A stretch of DNA of 43,102 nucleotides from Actinomycetes bacterium (lineage in GTDB: Bacteria; Actinomycetota; Actinomycetes; JACCUZ01), in contig DATHAP010000081.1 of NCBI GenBank assembly GCA_035489715.1, positions 1-43,102 of the forward strand, written 5' to 3'. Below are positions 26,173-34,537 of this stretch, in pieces. The translations under genes and the position numbers were made by a program. The notes beneath the pieces are model-generated. The model did not search any database. It was not told where the DNA came from and worked only from the letters and a program-made list of their open reading frames with translations. Numbering within the stretch: position 1 is the first letter of the stretch; every line of letters begins with the position of its first letter.

Positions 26173-27228
26173 TCAGGTCGTGGGCGGTGCGCCCGGTGCG
26201 CCAGGTGCGCCAGGTGCGCCCGCGGCGCCGGTTGCTGTGGTCGGGAAGACCGGCGGGGGCACCCGGACGCCCTCGCGGTCGAAGGCCTCCTTGATCCGCT
26301 CCCGCAGCTCGCGCTGGACGCCCCAGTGCTCGTTGGGTGCGCACTTGGCGAGCACCCGGATGGTCACCGAGGTGCCGGTGACCGACTCGACGCCGGCCAC
26401 GGTCGGCACCTCGAGCATCTTGGGGCGCCACGCCTCGTCGTCGTACATCTGCTGCGCCGTGTCGGCGATGACCCCCTGCACCCGGGGGACGTCCTCGGTG
26501 TAGGCGACGGCGACGTCGACGATGCCGGTCGACCAGCCCTGGCTGTGGTTGCCCACCCTGAGGATCTCGCCGTTGCGGACGTACCAGACGATGCCGGTGC
26601 CGTCGCGCAGCCGGGTCACCCGCAGGCCCACCGCCTCGACCGTCCCGACGGTGCCCAGACCGGTGTCGACCAGGTCACCCACGCCGTACTGGTCCTCGAG
26701 GATGAGGAAGATGCCGGACAGGAAGTCCTTGACCAGCGTCTGCGCGCCGAAGCCGACGGCGACGCCGACGATGCCTGCGCTCGCGAGCAGCGGGCCGATC
26801 GGCAGGCCGATGACGTCGAGGATCATCAGGAAGGCCACGGTCATCACGACGCCGGTCGTGATGCTGCGCAGGACCGAGGCCATGGTGTCGGCGCGTTGCT
26901 TGCGGCGCTCCGAGAGCAGCGGGCTGGACTCGAGGATCTTGTGGCCCTTGCCCTTGGCGAGCACGCCCGGGACGGTGCCCTCCGCGGCCCGGTGGGCGAG
27001 GCGGCGGATCAGCCGGTGGAGCAGGAAGCGGACGACGAAGGCGATCGCGAGGATCGAGACGATCGCCGCCGGCTTGGCCAGCAGCCAGTCCGCCGACTCG
27101 GCGAGCCAGCGCTCGCCGAACCAGTCGTAGACCCGGTCGCAGAGCGTGCCGGTCTCGCGGTCGTCGACGCAGCTCTCGAATCGGATGGCATGCGGCAGCT
27201 GGGCGGTCAGGTCGGCCGCGAACGGCAC
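26173..27228 (-). CDS. Small-conductance mechanosensitive channel (MscS family)
   Basis: A 351-residue MscS-type channel that opens under membrane tension to release solutes. Three hydrophobic helices are near residues 50-75 (AAIVSILAIAFVVRFLLH), 115-140 and 145-175. The pore helix and beta domain follow in GFGAQTLVKDFLSGIF, then LEDQYGVGDLVDTG and VWYVRNGEILRVGNHSQG. The C-terminus ends in four Gly-Ala-Pro repeats. ATG at 27228 follows GGAGG about 8 nt upstream; a -10-like TAGCCT lies further up. Gene is monocistronic by appearance. Confidence 0.92.
   Translation of the reverse strand: MPFAADLTAQLPHAIRFESCVDDRETGTLCDRVYDWFGERWLAESADWLLAKPAAIVSILAIAFVVRFLLHRLIRRLAHRAAEGTVPGVLAKGKGHKILESSPLLSERRKQRADTMASVLRSITTGVVMTVAFLMILDVIGLPIGPLLASAGIVGVAVGFGAQTLVKDFLSGIFLILEDQYGVGDLVDTGLGTVGTVEAVGLRVTRLRDGTGIVWYVRNGEILRVGNHSQGWSTGIVDVAVAYTEDVPRVQGVIADTAQQMYDDEAWRPKMLEVPTVAGVESVTGTSVTIRVLAKCAPNEHWGVQRELRERIKEAFDREGVRVPPPVFPTTATGAAGAPGAPGAPGAPPTT
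26186..26221. repeat. 9-bp tandem repeat in the mscS 3' end
   Basis: Four units of GGTGCGCC(A/C) in a row, encoding Gly-Ala-Pro repeats in the channel's C-terminal tail on the minus strand. Repeat number could vary between strains by slippage without breaking the frame. Confidence 0.85.
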
Positions 27229-27276
27229 GGTCGGTCCTCCGGGGCAGGGAACGGTCGGTCGGCGTGCGTCCCGAGG

Positions 27277-29403
27277 CTAGCGAGAGCCGGCGGGCAGCTG
27301 CAGGCCCGTCCAGCGGGCCGCGAAGCCCAGCGTGTCGGCGGTGAGCGCGACGGTGCGGCTCAGGGCGCGCGCTCCGTGACCGACGTCACGCTCGAGCCGC
27401 AGCAGCACCGGTCGCGCGCCGCTCGTGGCGTGCTGCAGCGCCGCGCACATCTTGCGGGCGTGCAGGGTGTCGACGCGGGTGTCGCCGTCGAAGACGGTGA
27501 AGAGGGTCGCCGGGTAGTCGACGCCCTCACGGACGTGGTGGTACGGCGAGTAGCCGAGCAGCCAGCCCAGCTCCTCGGGGTCGGCCGCCGTGCCGTACTC
27601 GTCGTTCCACGTCACGCCCAGCCCGAACTGCTCGTAGCGCACCATGTCGAGCAGCGGGGCCGAGCACAGCACGGCCGACCACAGGTCGGGCCGCTGGGTC
27701 AGCGCGACGCCTACGAGCAGGCCGCCGTTGGACCCGCCCGAGCAGGCCAGCCGGTCGGTGCTCGTCCACCCGTCGGTGACCAGCTTCTCGGCCGCGGCGT
27801 AGAAGTCGTCGAAGACGTTCTGCTTCCGGTGGCGCATGCCGGCCCGGTGCCAGTCCTCGCCCTCCTCCGAGCCGCCGCGCAGGTTGGCGATGGCGTAGAC
27901 GCCGCCCGCCTCCACCCAGGCGAGAACCCCGGCGGAGTACCCCGGCGTCATCGGCACCCCGAACCCGCCGTAGCCGTAGAGGATCGCCGGCCGCGGCTCG
28001 TCCGGCTCCTTGACCGGTGACACGACCAGCATCCGCACGGTGGTCCCGTCGGAGGAGGTCAGCTCCACCTGGCGGGCGTGCACCTCGGGCACGTCGACCG
28101 CCCCCGGCGCGCTCGCCCACAGGGACGTCTCGCCCGTGGTCGCGTCGTAGCGGTAGACCGACGACGGCGTGACCTGGTCGGTGTAGCCGAACCACGCCTC
28201 GTGCCCGCCCTCGGGCCGCTCGCTCAGGCCGCCCACCGAGCCCAGGCCGGGCAGCGGGACCGAGCCGGTGCGCTCCCCGGTCCGCAGGTCGTGGGTGGTG
28301 ACCTCGCTCATCGCGTGCCGGGTCCAGGCGCACAGCAGCACGCCGTCGGCCGGCCCGTTGCTGTCACCGCTGTCCTCGCCGTCGAGGATCGCGTAGCCCT
28401 CGAGCACGGCCTCCGGGTCCTCGGGGACGAGGTCGACCCACGTCTCGTGCCGCGGGTCGTCCGGCGTCGTCACGGCGAGCCGGCCGCGGGGTGCGTCCCG
28501 GTCGGTGAAGACGTACGCCTGGCCGTCCCTCCCGACGTGCAGCGACGTGCTGGCGTCGACGCCCTCCTGCACCACCCGGAACGCGGGCGACTCGAGCGGC
28601 CCGGCCGACAGGTCGGCGAGCCACAGGTCGTTGCGCGGGGCGGTCCCCGCCGACGCTCCGACGACGAGCCAACGGCCGTCCATCGAGACGCTGACGCCGT
28701 AGTAGTTCGTCTTGTCCATGCCCTTTCCGAGCACCAGCGCGTCCTCGTCCGGCGGGCTGCCGAGCCGGTGCAGCCAGACCCGGCGGTGGTGCTGCGCCTC
28801 GTCCTCGGGCACCAGGTCCGGGGGGAGCCGGCGGACGTAGTAGAACGCCTCGCCGCCGGGCAGCCAGGCCACCGGCGAGTAGCGGGCCCGGTCGACCGGC
28901 CCGTCGACGTCGTCGCCGGTGGCGACATCCATGACCCGCAGCACCGACTCCTCGGTGCCGCCCTCCGACAGCTGGTAGGCCAGCAGGTGACCCTCCTTGG
29001 ACGGCTGCCACGTGTCCAGCGTCGTTGCGCCGGTCGGGTCGAGGCGCATCGGGTCGATCAGCACCCGCTCGGCGCCGTCCGGGTCGACCGTGAGCAGCAC
29101 GGAGTGCTCCTGCTCCGCCGTGCGGCGCATGAAGAACTGCCGGTCGCCGCGCCACGACGGGGCGCCGACGGTCCCCGCGCCGAGCAGCTCGGTGACCCGC
29201 GCCCGCAGGTGCTCGCGACCCGGCACGCCGGTCATCTCGTCGGCGAGCAACGTGTCCTGGGCGTCGGACCAGGCCATCGTCTCGTCGGCCTCGGCGTCCT
29301 CGAGCCAGCGGTAGGCGTCGGGCACCGTCGTGCCGTGCAGGACGTCGGCGTCGTCACCTCGTCGGGCCGCCGGGTAGTGCGGAGGGAGGTCAGGGCTCGG
29401 CAT
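27277..29403 (-). CDS. Prolyl oligopeptidase, S9A family
   Basis: A 708-residue serine peptidase. The N-terminal propeller domain starts with HYPAARRGDDADVLHGTTVPD and DAYRWLEDAEAD. The C-terminal alpha/beta-hydrolase domain carries the nucleophile in CSGGSNGGLLVG (Ser about 555), the Asp in FDGDTRVDTLHARKM and the His in DVGHGARAL. It cleaves short peptides after proline in the cytosol. ATG at 29403 is chosen because a -10 TAGGGT ends 7 nt upstream, implying a leaderless mRNA, and the upstream extension has no conserved sequence. It is divergent from the HNH gene. Confidence 0.94.
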   Translation of the reverse strand: MPSPDLPPHYPAARRGDDADVLHGTTVPDAYRWLEDAEADETMAWSDAQDTLLADEMTGVPGREHLRARVTELLGAGTVGAPSWRGDRQFFMRRTAEQEHSVLLTVDPDGAERVLIDPMRLDPTGATTLDTWQPSKEGHLLAYQLSEGGTEESVLRVMDVATGDDVDGPVDRARYSPVAWLPGGEAFYYVRRLPPDLVPEDEAQHHRRVWLHRLGSPPDEDALVLGKGMDKTNYYGVSVSMDGRWLVVGASAGTAPRNDLWLADLSAGPLESPAFRVVQEGVDASTSLHVGRDGQAYVFTDRDAPRGRLAVTTPDDPRHETWVDLVPEDPEAVLEGYAILDGEDSGDSNGPADGVLLCAWTRHAMSEVTTHDLRTGERTGSVPLPGLGSVGGLSERPEGGHEAWFGYTDQVTPSSVYRYDATTGETSLWASAPGAVDVPEVHARQVELTSSDGTTVRMLVVSPVKEPDEPRPAILYGYGGFGVPMTPGYSAGVLAWVEAGGVYAIANLRGGSEEGEDWHRAGMRHRKQNVFDDFYAAAEKLVTDGWTSTDRLACSGGSNGGLLVGVALTQRPDLWSAVLCSAPLLDMVRYEQFGLGVTWNDEYGTAADPEELGWLLGYSPYHHVREGVDYPATLFTVFDGDTRVDTLHARKMCAALQHATSGARPVLLRLERDVGHGARALSRTVALTADTLGFAARWTGLQLPAGSR

Positions 29404-29410
29404 GGCCGAC

Positions 29411-29420
29411 ACCCTAAGGT
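29411..29420. promoter_or_regulatory. Overlapping divergent -10 boxes (preP/HNH)
   Basis: On the minus strand TAGGGT (29416-29411) is 7 nt from the peptidase ATG. On the plus strand TAAGGT (29415-29420) faces the HNH gene, whose GTG is at 29507. The boxes share the bases TA. The arrangement suggests a single bidirectional promoter; no -35 elements are clear. Confidence 0.5.
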
Positions 29421-29506
29421 GCTGGTCTTTTTCCGTCCGCTCGGGCGACACTGGAGCCCTGCGACCCGGCACGAGCCACGTGCCGGGCCTTCGCTGGGAG
29501 GCAGGA

Positions 29507-30031
29507 GTGGGTCACGCCCTGGTGCTCAACGCGACGTACGAACCTCTGTGCGTCGTGCCCGCACGCCGCGCGCTGCTGCTCGTGCTGATGCACAAGGCGG
29601 TGTCGGTCGAGGCGTCGGACCTGGTGATGCACAGCGCCACCTTCGCCGTCACGGCACCCGCCGTGGTGCGCCTCATCCGCTACGTCCGCATCCCCTACCG
29701 CGGCCCGGTCCCCCTGACCCGGCGCGCGGTCTTCGTGCGCGACGGCGGACGTTGCGTCTACTGCGGCGGCACGGCCACCAGCATCGACCACGTGGTGCCG
29801 CGCAGCCGCGGTGGTCGCCACGAGTGGGGCAACGTCGTGTCCGCCTGCCGCCGGTGCAACCACGTGAAGGCCGACCGCACGGTCGCCGACCTGGGCTGGA
29901 GGCTGCACCCGCCGGAGGAGCCCACGGGCACCGCGTGGCGCATCCTCGGCACCGGCCGGTCCGACCCGAGGTGGATCCCCTACCTCGAGGCGTACGGCGG
30001 CGGCGAGGTCGAGGGGGCCGCGACCGCGTGA
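29507..30031 (+). CDS. HNH endonuclease family protein
   Basis: A 174-residue protein with a C-terminal HNH nuclease core: CVYC (about 83-86), SIDHVVPRSRGGRHEWGNVV and CRRCNHVKADR (C114/C117, H119). The cysteines form a structural zinc site and the Asp-His pair the catalytic beta-beta-alpha metal site. The N-terminal 70 residues (LVLNATYEPLCVVPARRALLLVLMHKA) are typical of a widespread actinobacterial HNH family of unknown target. GTG at 29507 has GGGAGG about 6 nt upstream. It occupies the place of M. tuberculosis Rv2469c. An amidase gene follows 15 bp later. Confidence 0.9.
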   Translation: MGHALVLNATYEPLCVVPARRALLLVLMHKAVSVEASDLVMHSATFAVTAPAVVRLIRYVRIPYRGPVPLTRRAVFVRDGGRCVYCGGTATSIDHVVPRSRGGRHEWGNVVSACRRCNHVKADRTVADLGWRLHPPEEPTGTAWRILGTGRSDPRWIPYLEAYGGGEVEGAATA

Positions 30032-30046
30032 GCACCCGGCCGCTCC

Positions 30047-31495
30047 GTGGGTGAGCTGCACGACCTGACCGCGCTCGAGCAGGGGGCGGCGGTCGCGCGC
30101 GGCGAGGTGTCGCCGCGCGAGCTGGCCGACCACTACCTCGACCGGGCGCAACGGCACTCCGACGGCGTCGGTGCCTACGTCACCCTGACGCCGGAGGTCG
30201 CCCGCGAGCAGGCCGACCGGCTGGCCGCCGAGCTGCGCGACACCGGTGACGGCGCGGCCGGCGCCCGCTCGCCGCTGCACGGCGTGCCGGTGCCGGTGAA
30301 GGACCTCAACCTCACCGCCGGCATCCGGACCACCTTCGGCAGCGCGGCGTTCCGCGACTTCGTGCCCGACGTCGACGACTCTGTCGTCGTGCGGCTGCGT
30401 GACGCCGGCACCGTGCTGCTGGGCAAGACCAGCGCCTCCGAGCTGGGCCTGCCCTGCTACACCGAGCCCGACCTGGCGCCGCCGTCCCGGTCGCCGTGGG
30501 CGCCGGACCGGATGGCCGGCGGGTCCAGCGGCGGCGCCGCGGCGGCGGTGGCCGCGGGGCTGGCGCCGGTCGCCCACGGCAACGACGGCGGCGGGTCGGT
30601 GCGCATCCCCGCCAGCTGCTGCGGCCTGGTCGGCCTCAAGCCGGCCCGCGGGCGGGTCAGCGGTGGCCCGGTGCGCGGCGACGTGAGCGGGCTGCCCTGC
30701 GAGGGCGTGCTGGCCCGGACCGTCCGCGACGCGGCCGCGCTGCTCGACGTGATGGCCGGCCCGACGCCCGGCGACCCGCACTGGGCGCCTCCGCTGCCGT
30801 CGGGGGAGTCGTTCCTCGGCCACGCCGGCCGCGAGCCCGGACGGCTGCGCGTCGCGCGGTTCGTGACGCCGGTGATCGGCCACGCGGCGGTCCACGACGA
30901 GTGCCTGACGGCGTACGACCGGACGACCCGCCTGCTGACGGAGCTCGGCCACCAGGTCGAGGAGATCGCGGCGCCGTTCACCGCCGAGGTGGTGCCGCTC
31001 TTCGAGACGGTCTGGTCGGTGCTGCCGACGCTGGCGCCGGTGCCGCAGGGACGGGAGGAGTTGCTGCGGCCGCTCACCCGGTGGCTTCGCGAGCGCGGCC
31101 GGTCGGTGGCGGCGAGCGACTTCGCCCTCGCGCTGGCCACCCTGCAGGTCCTGGCTCGGCGTGCCGTCAGGGCGATGGTGGAGTACGACGCGGTGCTCAC
31201 CCCCACCCTCGCGCGGCCGCCGCTGCCGGTCGGTGCGCTGCGCGACGACGACGACCCGGCCGGTGACTTCGCCGCGCAGGAGGCCTTCACCCCGTGGACC
31301 GCGCTGTGGAACCTCACCGGGCAGCCGGCAGTGTCGCTGCCGCTGCACGTGACCGACGCCGGGCTGCCGGTCGGCGTGATGCTCGCCGGGCGGCCGGCCG
31401 GCGAGGCCGGGCTGCTGTCGCTGGCCGCGCAGGTGGAGTCGGCGGCGGGCACCGTCTGGACGACGGGAGGCGGTGCGCGGCCGGCCTGCTGGTGA
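30047..31495 (+). CDS. Amidase signature family protein
   Basis: A 482-residue amidase of the Ser-cisSer-Lys type. Lys85 is in GVPVPVKDLN, the cis-Ser is in AGGSSGGAAAA (about 160) and the nucleophile Ser184 in GNDGGGSVRIPAS. It hydrolyses amide bonds of small molecules; it is not GatA, because no GatB/GatC genes are adjacent and the specificity regions differ. GTG at 30047 lies 15 bp after the HNH stop, without an obvious ribosome site of its own. MalQ starts 16 bp after its end, so the run HNH-amidase-MalQ is probably one transcript, although the functions are unrelated. Confidence 0.9.
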   Translation: MGELHDLTALEQGAAVARGEVSPRELADHYLDRAQRHSDGVGAYVTLTPEVAREQADRLAAELRDTGDGAAGARSPLHGVPVPVKDLNLTAGIRTTFGSAAFRDFVPDVDDSVVVRLRDAGTVLLGKTSASELGLPCYTEPDLAPPSRSPWAPDRMAGGSSGGAAAAVAAGLAPVAHGNDGGGSVRIPASCCGLVGLKPARGRVSGGPVRGDVSGLPCEGVLARTVRDAAALLDVMAGPTPGDPHWAPPLPSGESFLGHAGREPGRLRVARFVTPVIGHAAVHDECLTAYDRTTRLLTELGHQVEEIAAPFTAEVVPLFETVWSVLPTLAPVPQGREELLRPLTRWLRERGRSVAASDFALALATLQVLARRAVRAMVEYDAVLTPTLARPPLPVGALRDDDDPAGDFAAQEAFTPWTALWNLTGQPAVSLPLHVTDAGLPVGVMLAGRPAGEAGLLSLAAQVESAAGTVWTTGGGARPACW

Positions 31496-31511
31496 GGGAG
31501 GATCGTCCGCG

Positions 31512-33659
31512 ATGCCGACCGACCAGCCGACCGACCCGCTGCCTCCCGACCTGCTCGAGCTAGCCGCCGAGCACGGCGTCTCCACCGACTTCTGGGACTG
31601 GCAGGGCCGGCACTGCCCGGTGTCGCGCGAGTCGGTCGAGGCGGTCCTCGCCGCGCTCGGCGTCGCCGCGCACACCGACGAGTCGGTCCGGACGTCCCTC
31701 TCCGACGTGCGCGCCCGGCGGTGGCGGCGGGTGCTGCCGCCGTGCGTCGTCACCCGGTCCGGCCGGCCGGCCCAGGTCCCGGTGCACGTGCCGCACGGCG
31801 AGCCGGCGGCGGCGTGGGTCGAGCTCGAGGAGGGTGGCCGGGTCGGCCTGGCCCAGGCCGACCGGTGGGTCGAGCCGCGCGAGGTCGACGGCGCCCTGGT
31901 GGGCGAGGCGACGTTCGACCTGCCCACCGACCTGCCGCTCGGCTGGCACACGCTGGCCGCCGCCGTCGGGCGTGAGTCGCGGGAGGCGTCCGTCCCCCTC
32001 GTGGTGACCCCGGACCGGATGCCCGCCCCCCCGAGGGGTGACCGGGCCGCGGCCTGGGGGCTGATGACGCAGCTCTACTCGGTGCGCTCCCGACGGTCCT
32101 GGGGCCACGGCGACCTCGACGACCTCGCCGAGCTGACCCGCTGGGCCGGGCGAGACCTCGGCGCGGGCTTCGTCCTGGTCAACCCGCTGCACGCGCCGGC
32201 CCCGGCGCTGCCGGTGGAGCCCTCGCCCTACCTGCCGGTGACCCGCCGCTTCGTCAGCCCGCTCTACCTGCGGGTGGAGCTCGTGCCCGAGTTCGCCTAC
32301 CTGACGGGTGCGGTCCGGGCCGAGATCGAGCGCACCGCTCTGCTCCAGCGCTCGCTCAACACCGCCGACCTGCTGCTCGACCGCGACGCGGTGTGGGAGG
32401 CCAAGCGGTCGGCGCTGACCCTGGTCCACGCGGTGCCGCGCAGCCCGTCGCGGGAGGCGGACCTGCAGGCGTTCCTGCTGCGCGAGGGCCCTGGCCTGAC
32501 CGACTTCGCGACCTGGTGCGCGCTCGCCGAGGTGCACGGCGGGGACTGGCGGGAGTGGCCGCAGCAGCTGCGCGCGCCGTCGTCCGCCGCGACCATTGCG
32601 GCGCGCACCGAGCTGACCGAGCGGGTCCACTTCTACTGCTGGCTGCAGTGGGTGCTCGACGAGCAGCTCGGCCGGGCACAGCGGCTCGCCCTCGACGCCG
32701 GCATGCCCGTCGGCGTGGTCCACGACCTGGCCGTGGGCGTGCACCCGCACGGTGCCGACACCTGGGCGCTGCAGGACGTGATGGCCAGCGGGGTCACGGT
32801 CGGCGCCCCGCCGGACGCCTTCAACCAGGTGGGCCAGGACTGGTCCCAGCCGCCGTGGCGGCCGGACCGGCTGGCCGAGTCCGGCTACACGGCCTACCGC
32901 GACATGCTGCGGACCGTGCTGCGGCACTGCGGCGGGGTGCGGGTCGACCACGTCATCGGTCTGTTCCGCCTGTGGTGGGTGCCGGAGGGGATGCCGGCCG
33001 ACGCGGGGACGTACGTCCGCTACGACCACGACGCGCTCGTCGGCATCCTCGCGCTCGAGGCGTGGCGGGCCGGCGCCCTGGTGGTGGGGGAGGACCTCGG
33101 CACCGTCGAGCCGTGGGTGCGCGACTACCTCGCGCAGCGCGGGCTGCTGGGCACCTCGATCCTGTGGTTCGAGCGCGACGAGAGCGGGCGGCCGCGCCCG
33201 CCGGAGACCTGGCGCGAGCTGTGCCTGGCCGCAGTGACGACGCACGACCTGCCGCCGACCGCCGGCTACCTGGCCGGGGAGCACATCCGCATCCGCGACT
33301 CGCTGGGCCTCCTCACCCGCTCGGTCGACGAGGAGCGGTCGGTCGACGAGGCGGACCGGGCGTCCTGGCTCGACCTGCTCGTCGAGCGAGGCTGGCTGGC
33401 CGCCGACGACCGCGGGGAGGTCGAGGCGGTGACGGTCGCGCTGCACCGGGCCCTGGCCGCCACCCCGAGCCGCTTGCTCGGTGTCGCGCTGACCGACGTC
33501 GTCGGCGACCGGCGGGCCATGAACCAGCCGGGCACCGACGACGAGTACCCCAACTGGCGGCTGCCGCTCGCCGACGGGACCGGGACGCCGGTGCTGCTCG
33601 ACGACCTGGTGACCCGCCCGCTCGCCGGGCGGCTGGCCGACGCGGTCTCGGGCAACTAG
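31512..33659 (+). CDS. malQ: 4-alpha-glucanotransferase (amylomaltase, GH77)
   Basis: A 715-residue GH77 enzyme that transfers glucan chains between malto-oligosaccharides. Conserved parts are FVLVNPLHAPAPALPVEPSP, GDLDDLAELTRWAG, VRVDHVIGLFRLWWVPEG with the nucleophile Asp (about 478), VVGEDLGTVEPWV with the acid Glu (about 526) and TTHDLPPTAGYLAG with the third Asp (about 577). The N-terminal 170 residues form the extra domain typical of the long actinobacterial/E. coli type. ATG at 31512 has GGAGG about 9 nt upstream. It should act with AglA and the GH15 enzyme on intracellular alpha-glucans. Confidence 0.95.
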   Translation: MPTDQPTDPLPPDLLELAAEHGVSTDFWDWQGRHCPVSRESVEAVLAALGVAAHTDESVRTSLSDVRARRWRRVLPPCVVTRSGRPAQVPVHVPHGEPAAAWVELEEGGRVGLAQADRWVEPREVDGALVGEATFDLPTDLPLGWHTLAAAVGRESREASVPLVVTPDRMPAPPRGDRAAAWGLMTQLYSVRSRRSWGHGDLDDLAELTRWAGRDLGAGFVLVNPLHAPAPALPVEPSPYLPVTRRFVSPLYLRVELVPEFAYLTGAVRAEIERTALLQRSLNTADLLLDRDAVWEAKRSALTLVHAVPRSPSREADLQAFLLREGPGLTDFATWCALAEVHGGDWREWPQQLRAPSSAATIAARTELTERVHFYCWLQWVLDEQLGRAQRLALDAGMPVGVVHDLAVGVHPHGADTWALQDVMASGVTVGAPPDAFNQVGQDWSQPPWRPDRLAESGYTAYRDMLRTVLRHCGGVRVDHVIGLFRLWWVPEGMPADAGTYVRYDHDALVGILALEAWRAGALVVGEDLGTVEPWVRDYLAQRGLLGTSILWFERDESGRPRPPETWRELCLAAVTTHDLPPTAGYLAGEHIRIRDSLGLLTRSVDEERSVDEADRASWLDLLVERGWLAADDRGEVEAVTVALHRALAATPSRLLGVALTDVVGDRRAMNQPGTDDEYPNWRLPLADGTGTPVLLDDLVTRPLAGRLADAVSGN

Positions 33660-33665
33660 TACGGT
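33660..33665 (+). promoter_or_regulatory. -10 box overlapping the malQ stop region
   Basis: TACGGT ending 7 nt before GTG at 33673, beginning one base after the malQ coding region's last codons. It gives the following small membrane protein its own leaderless promoter and argues for GTG 33673 over GTG 33664. Confidence 0.5.
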
Positions 33666-33672
33666 GCTGCCC

Positions 33673-34017
33673 GTGACCATCCGCCGACTCCTCGCCTCGA
33701 CGGTATGCACCGCAGGGCTGGTGCTGGCCACGGCCGCGCCGGCGCTCGCCACCAGCAAGACCGACGACGGCAACGAGCCCGGGCCGGGGCTCAGCGTCAT
33801 CGAGACGCTGCTGTGGTTCGTCGTGCTGCCGGCCGGCCTCTTCGTCGTCATCGCGATCCTCGCGACGCTGCCGTCGATGTCGCGCGGTCCGCGCTACCGG
33901 CCGGGGCTCGGCTGGTGGGCCGCGCCGATCTGGTTCAACGGCCCCGACGACGCCGACTCCGCGGTGCGTACGGCGACCGCGACGACCGGGGGAGGTGGCG
34001 CCAGTGCCCGCTGGTGA
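33673..34017 (+). CDS. Small exported/membrane protein of unknown function
   Basis: A 114-residue protein with an N-terminal Sec-like signal (TIRRLLASTVCTAGLVLATA, likely cleavage after ALA near 26). A short acidic stretch (TSKTDDGNEPGPG), one transmembrane helix (TLLWFVVLPAGLFVVIAILATL, about 44-66) and a Trp-containing tail (GLGWWAAPIWFNGP) follow. The family is not one I can name. GTG at 33673 is supported by a -10 box 7 nt upstream; GTG at 33664 would put charged residues no better. Its end overlaps the DUF5130 gene by 14 bp, so the two are translated together. Confidence 0.72.
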   Translation: MTIRRLLASTVCTAGLVLATAAPALATSKTDDGNEPGPGLSVIETLLWFVVLPAGLFVVIAILATLPSMSRGPRYRPGLGWWAAPIWFNGPDDADSAVRTATATTGGGGASARW

Positions 34018-34396
34018 GGCGTTCTCGGAGCGGCAGCAGCAGGACGTCGTCCGGGCGATCCGGCTGGCGCAGCAGCAGTCGCAGCTGCCGGTCTCGGTCT
34101 ACGTCGGCACCCTCGAGGGCGACAGCCGGGCGACCGCCCTGCAGCTGCACGGCGCGCTGGGTGCTGACGCCGCGCAGACCGTGCTGGTCGCGGTCGACCC
34201 CGGCGCCCGTCGGGTCGAGGTGGTGACCGGCACCGAGGTCCGGCGGCGGCTCGACGACCGGGCGGCGGGGCTGGCCGCGATGACCATGACGTCGGCCTTC
34301 CAGGCCGGCGACCTCTCGGGCGGCATCGCCAGCGGGGTGCTCGCCCTCGCCGAGCACGCCCACGCCCCGCGCTCGCTGCACACCGACACCCCCTAG
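34004..34396 (+). CDS. DUF5130 family protein
   Basis: A 130-residue protein that I recognise as DUF5130. The start FSERQQQDVVRAIRLAQQQS is followed by LPVSVYVGTLEGDSR and VLVAVDPGARRVEVVTGTEV, then RRRLDDRAAGLAAMTM. The pattern is like the TPM_phosphatase domain (alternating strands and helices with an acidic pocket), without a signal peptide of its own. GTG at 34004 has GGGGGAGG about 8 nt upstream and lies inside the end of the upstream membrane-protein gene. The pair may form a membrane-anchored complex. M. tuberculosis has a DUF5130 gene in the same place (Rv2468c). Biochemical role unknown. Confidence 0.8.
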   Translation: MPAGEAFSERQQQDVVRAIRLAQQQSQLPVSVYVGTLEGDSRATALQLHGALGADAAQTVLVAVDPGARRVEVVTGTEVRRRLDDRAAGLAAMTMTSAFQAGDLSGGIASGVLALAEHAHAPRSLHTDTP

Positions 34397-34439
34397 CCAG
34401 CCGTCCGACCGGCGCCCCAGCCCAGCCGGCCCCGCGCGA

Positions 34440-34525
34440 AATGATCACGTCAACATGGTCATGGCACCCCGTGCACGGCTGATACACCGTGCAAGGGGGG
34501 TACCGATCATGTAAACGTGATCATT
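34440..34525. repeat. 86-nt imperfect palindrome between convergent genes
   Basis: Two 39-nt arms around an 8-nt loop. Outer 11 bp perfect (34440-34450 AATGATCACGT, 34515-34525), inner 7 bp perfect (TGCACGG at 34472-34478, CCGTGCA at 34487-34493) and 12 of 21 positions paired between them without gaps. It sits between the ends of DUF5130 (+) and pepN (-). It could terminate both, or be a decayed palindromic element. Confidence 0.8.
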
Positions 34526-34537
34526 GCCGCCCGGGGG

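Noticed and set aside
30047-31495. Amidase considered as GatA of the Glu-tRNA amidotransferase
   Set aside because: No GatB or GatC neighbour; order and sequence fit a general amidase-signature enzyme.
31560-33851. Minus-strand 763-codon frame opposite malQ
   Set aside because: Antisense shadow of a clear GH77 gene, no recognisable segment.
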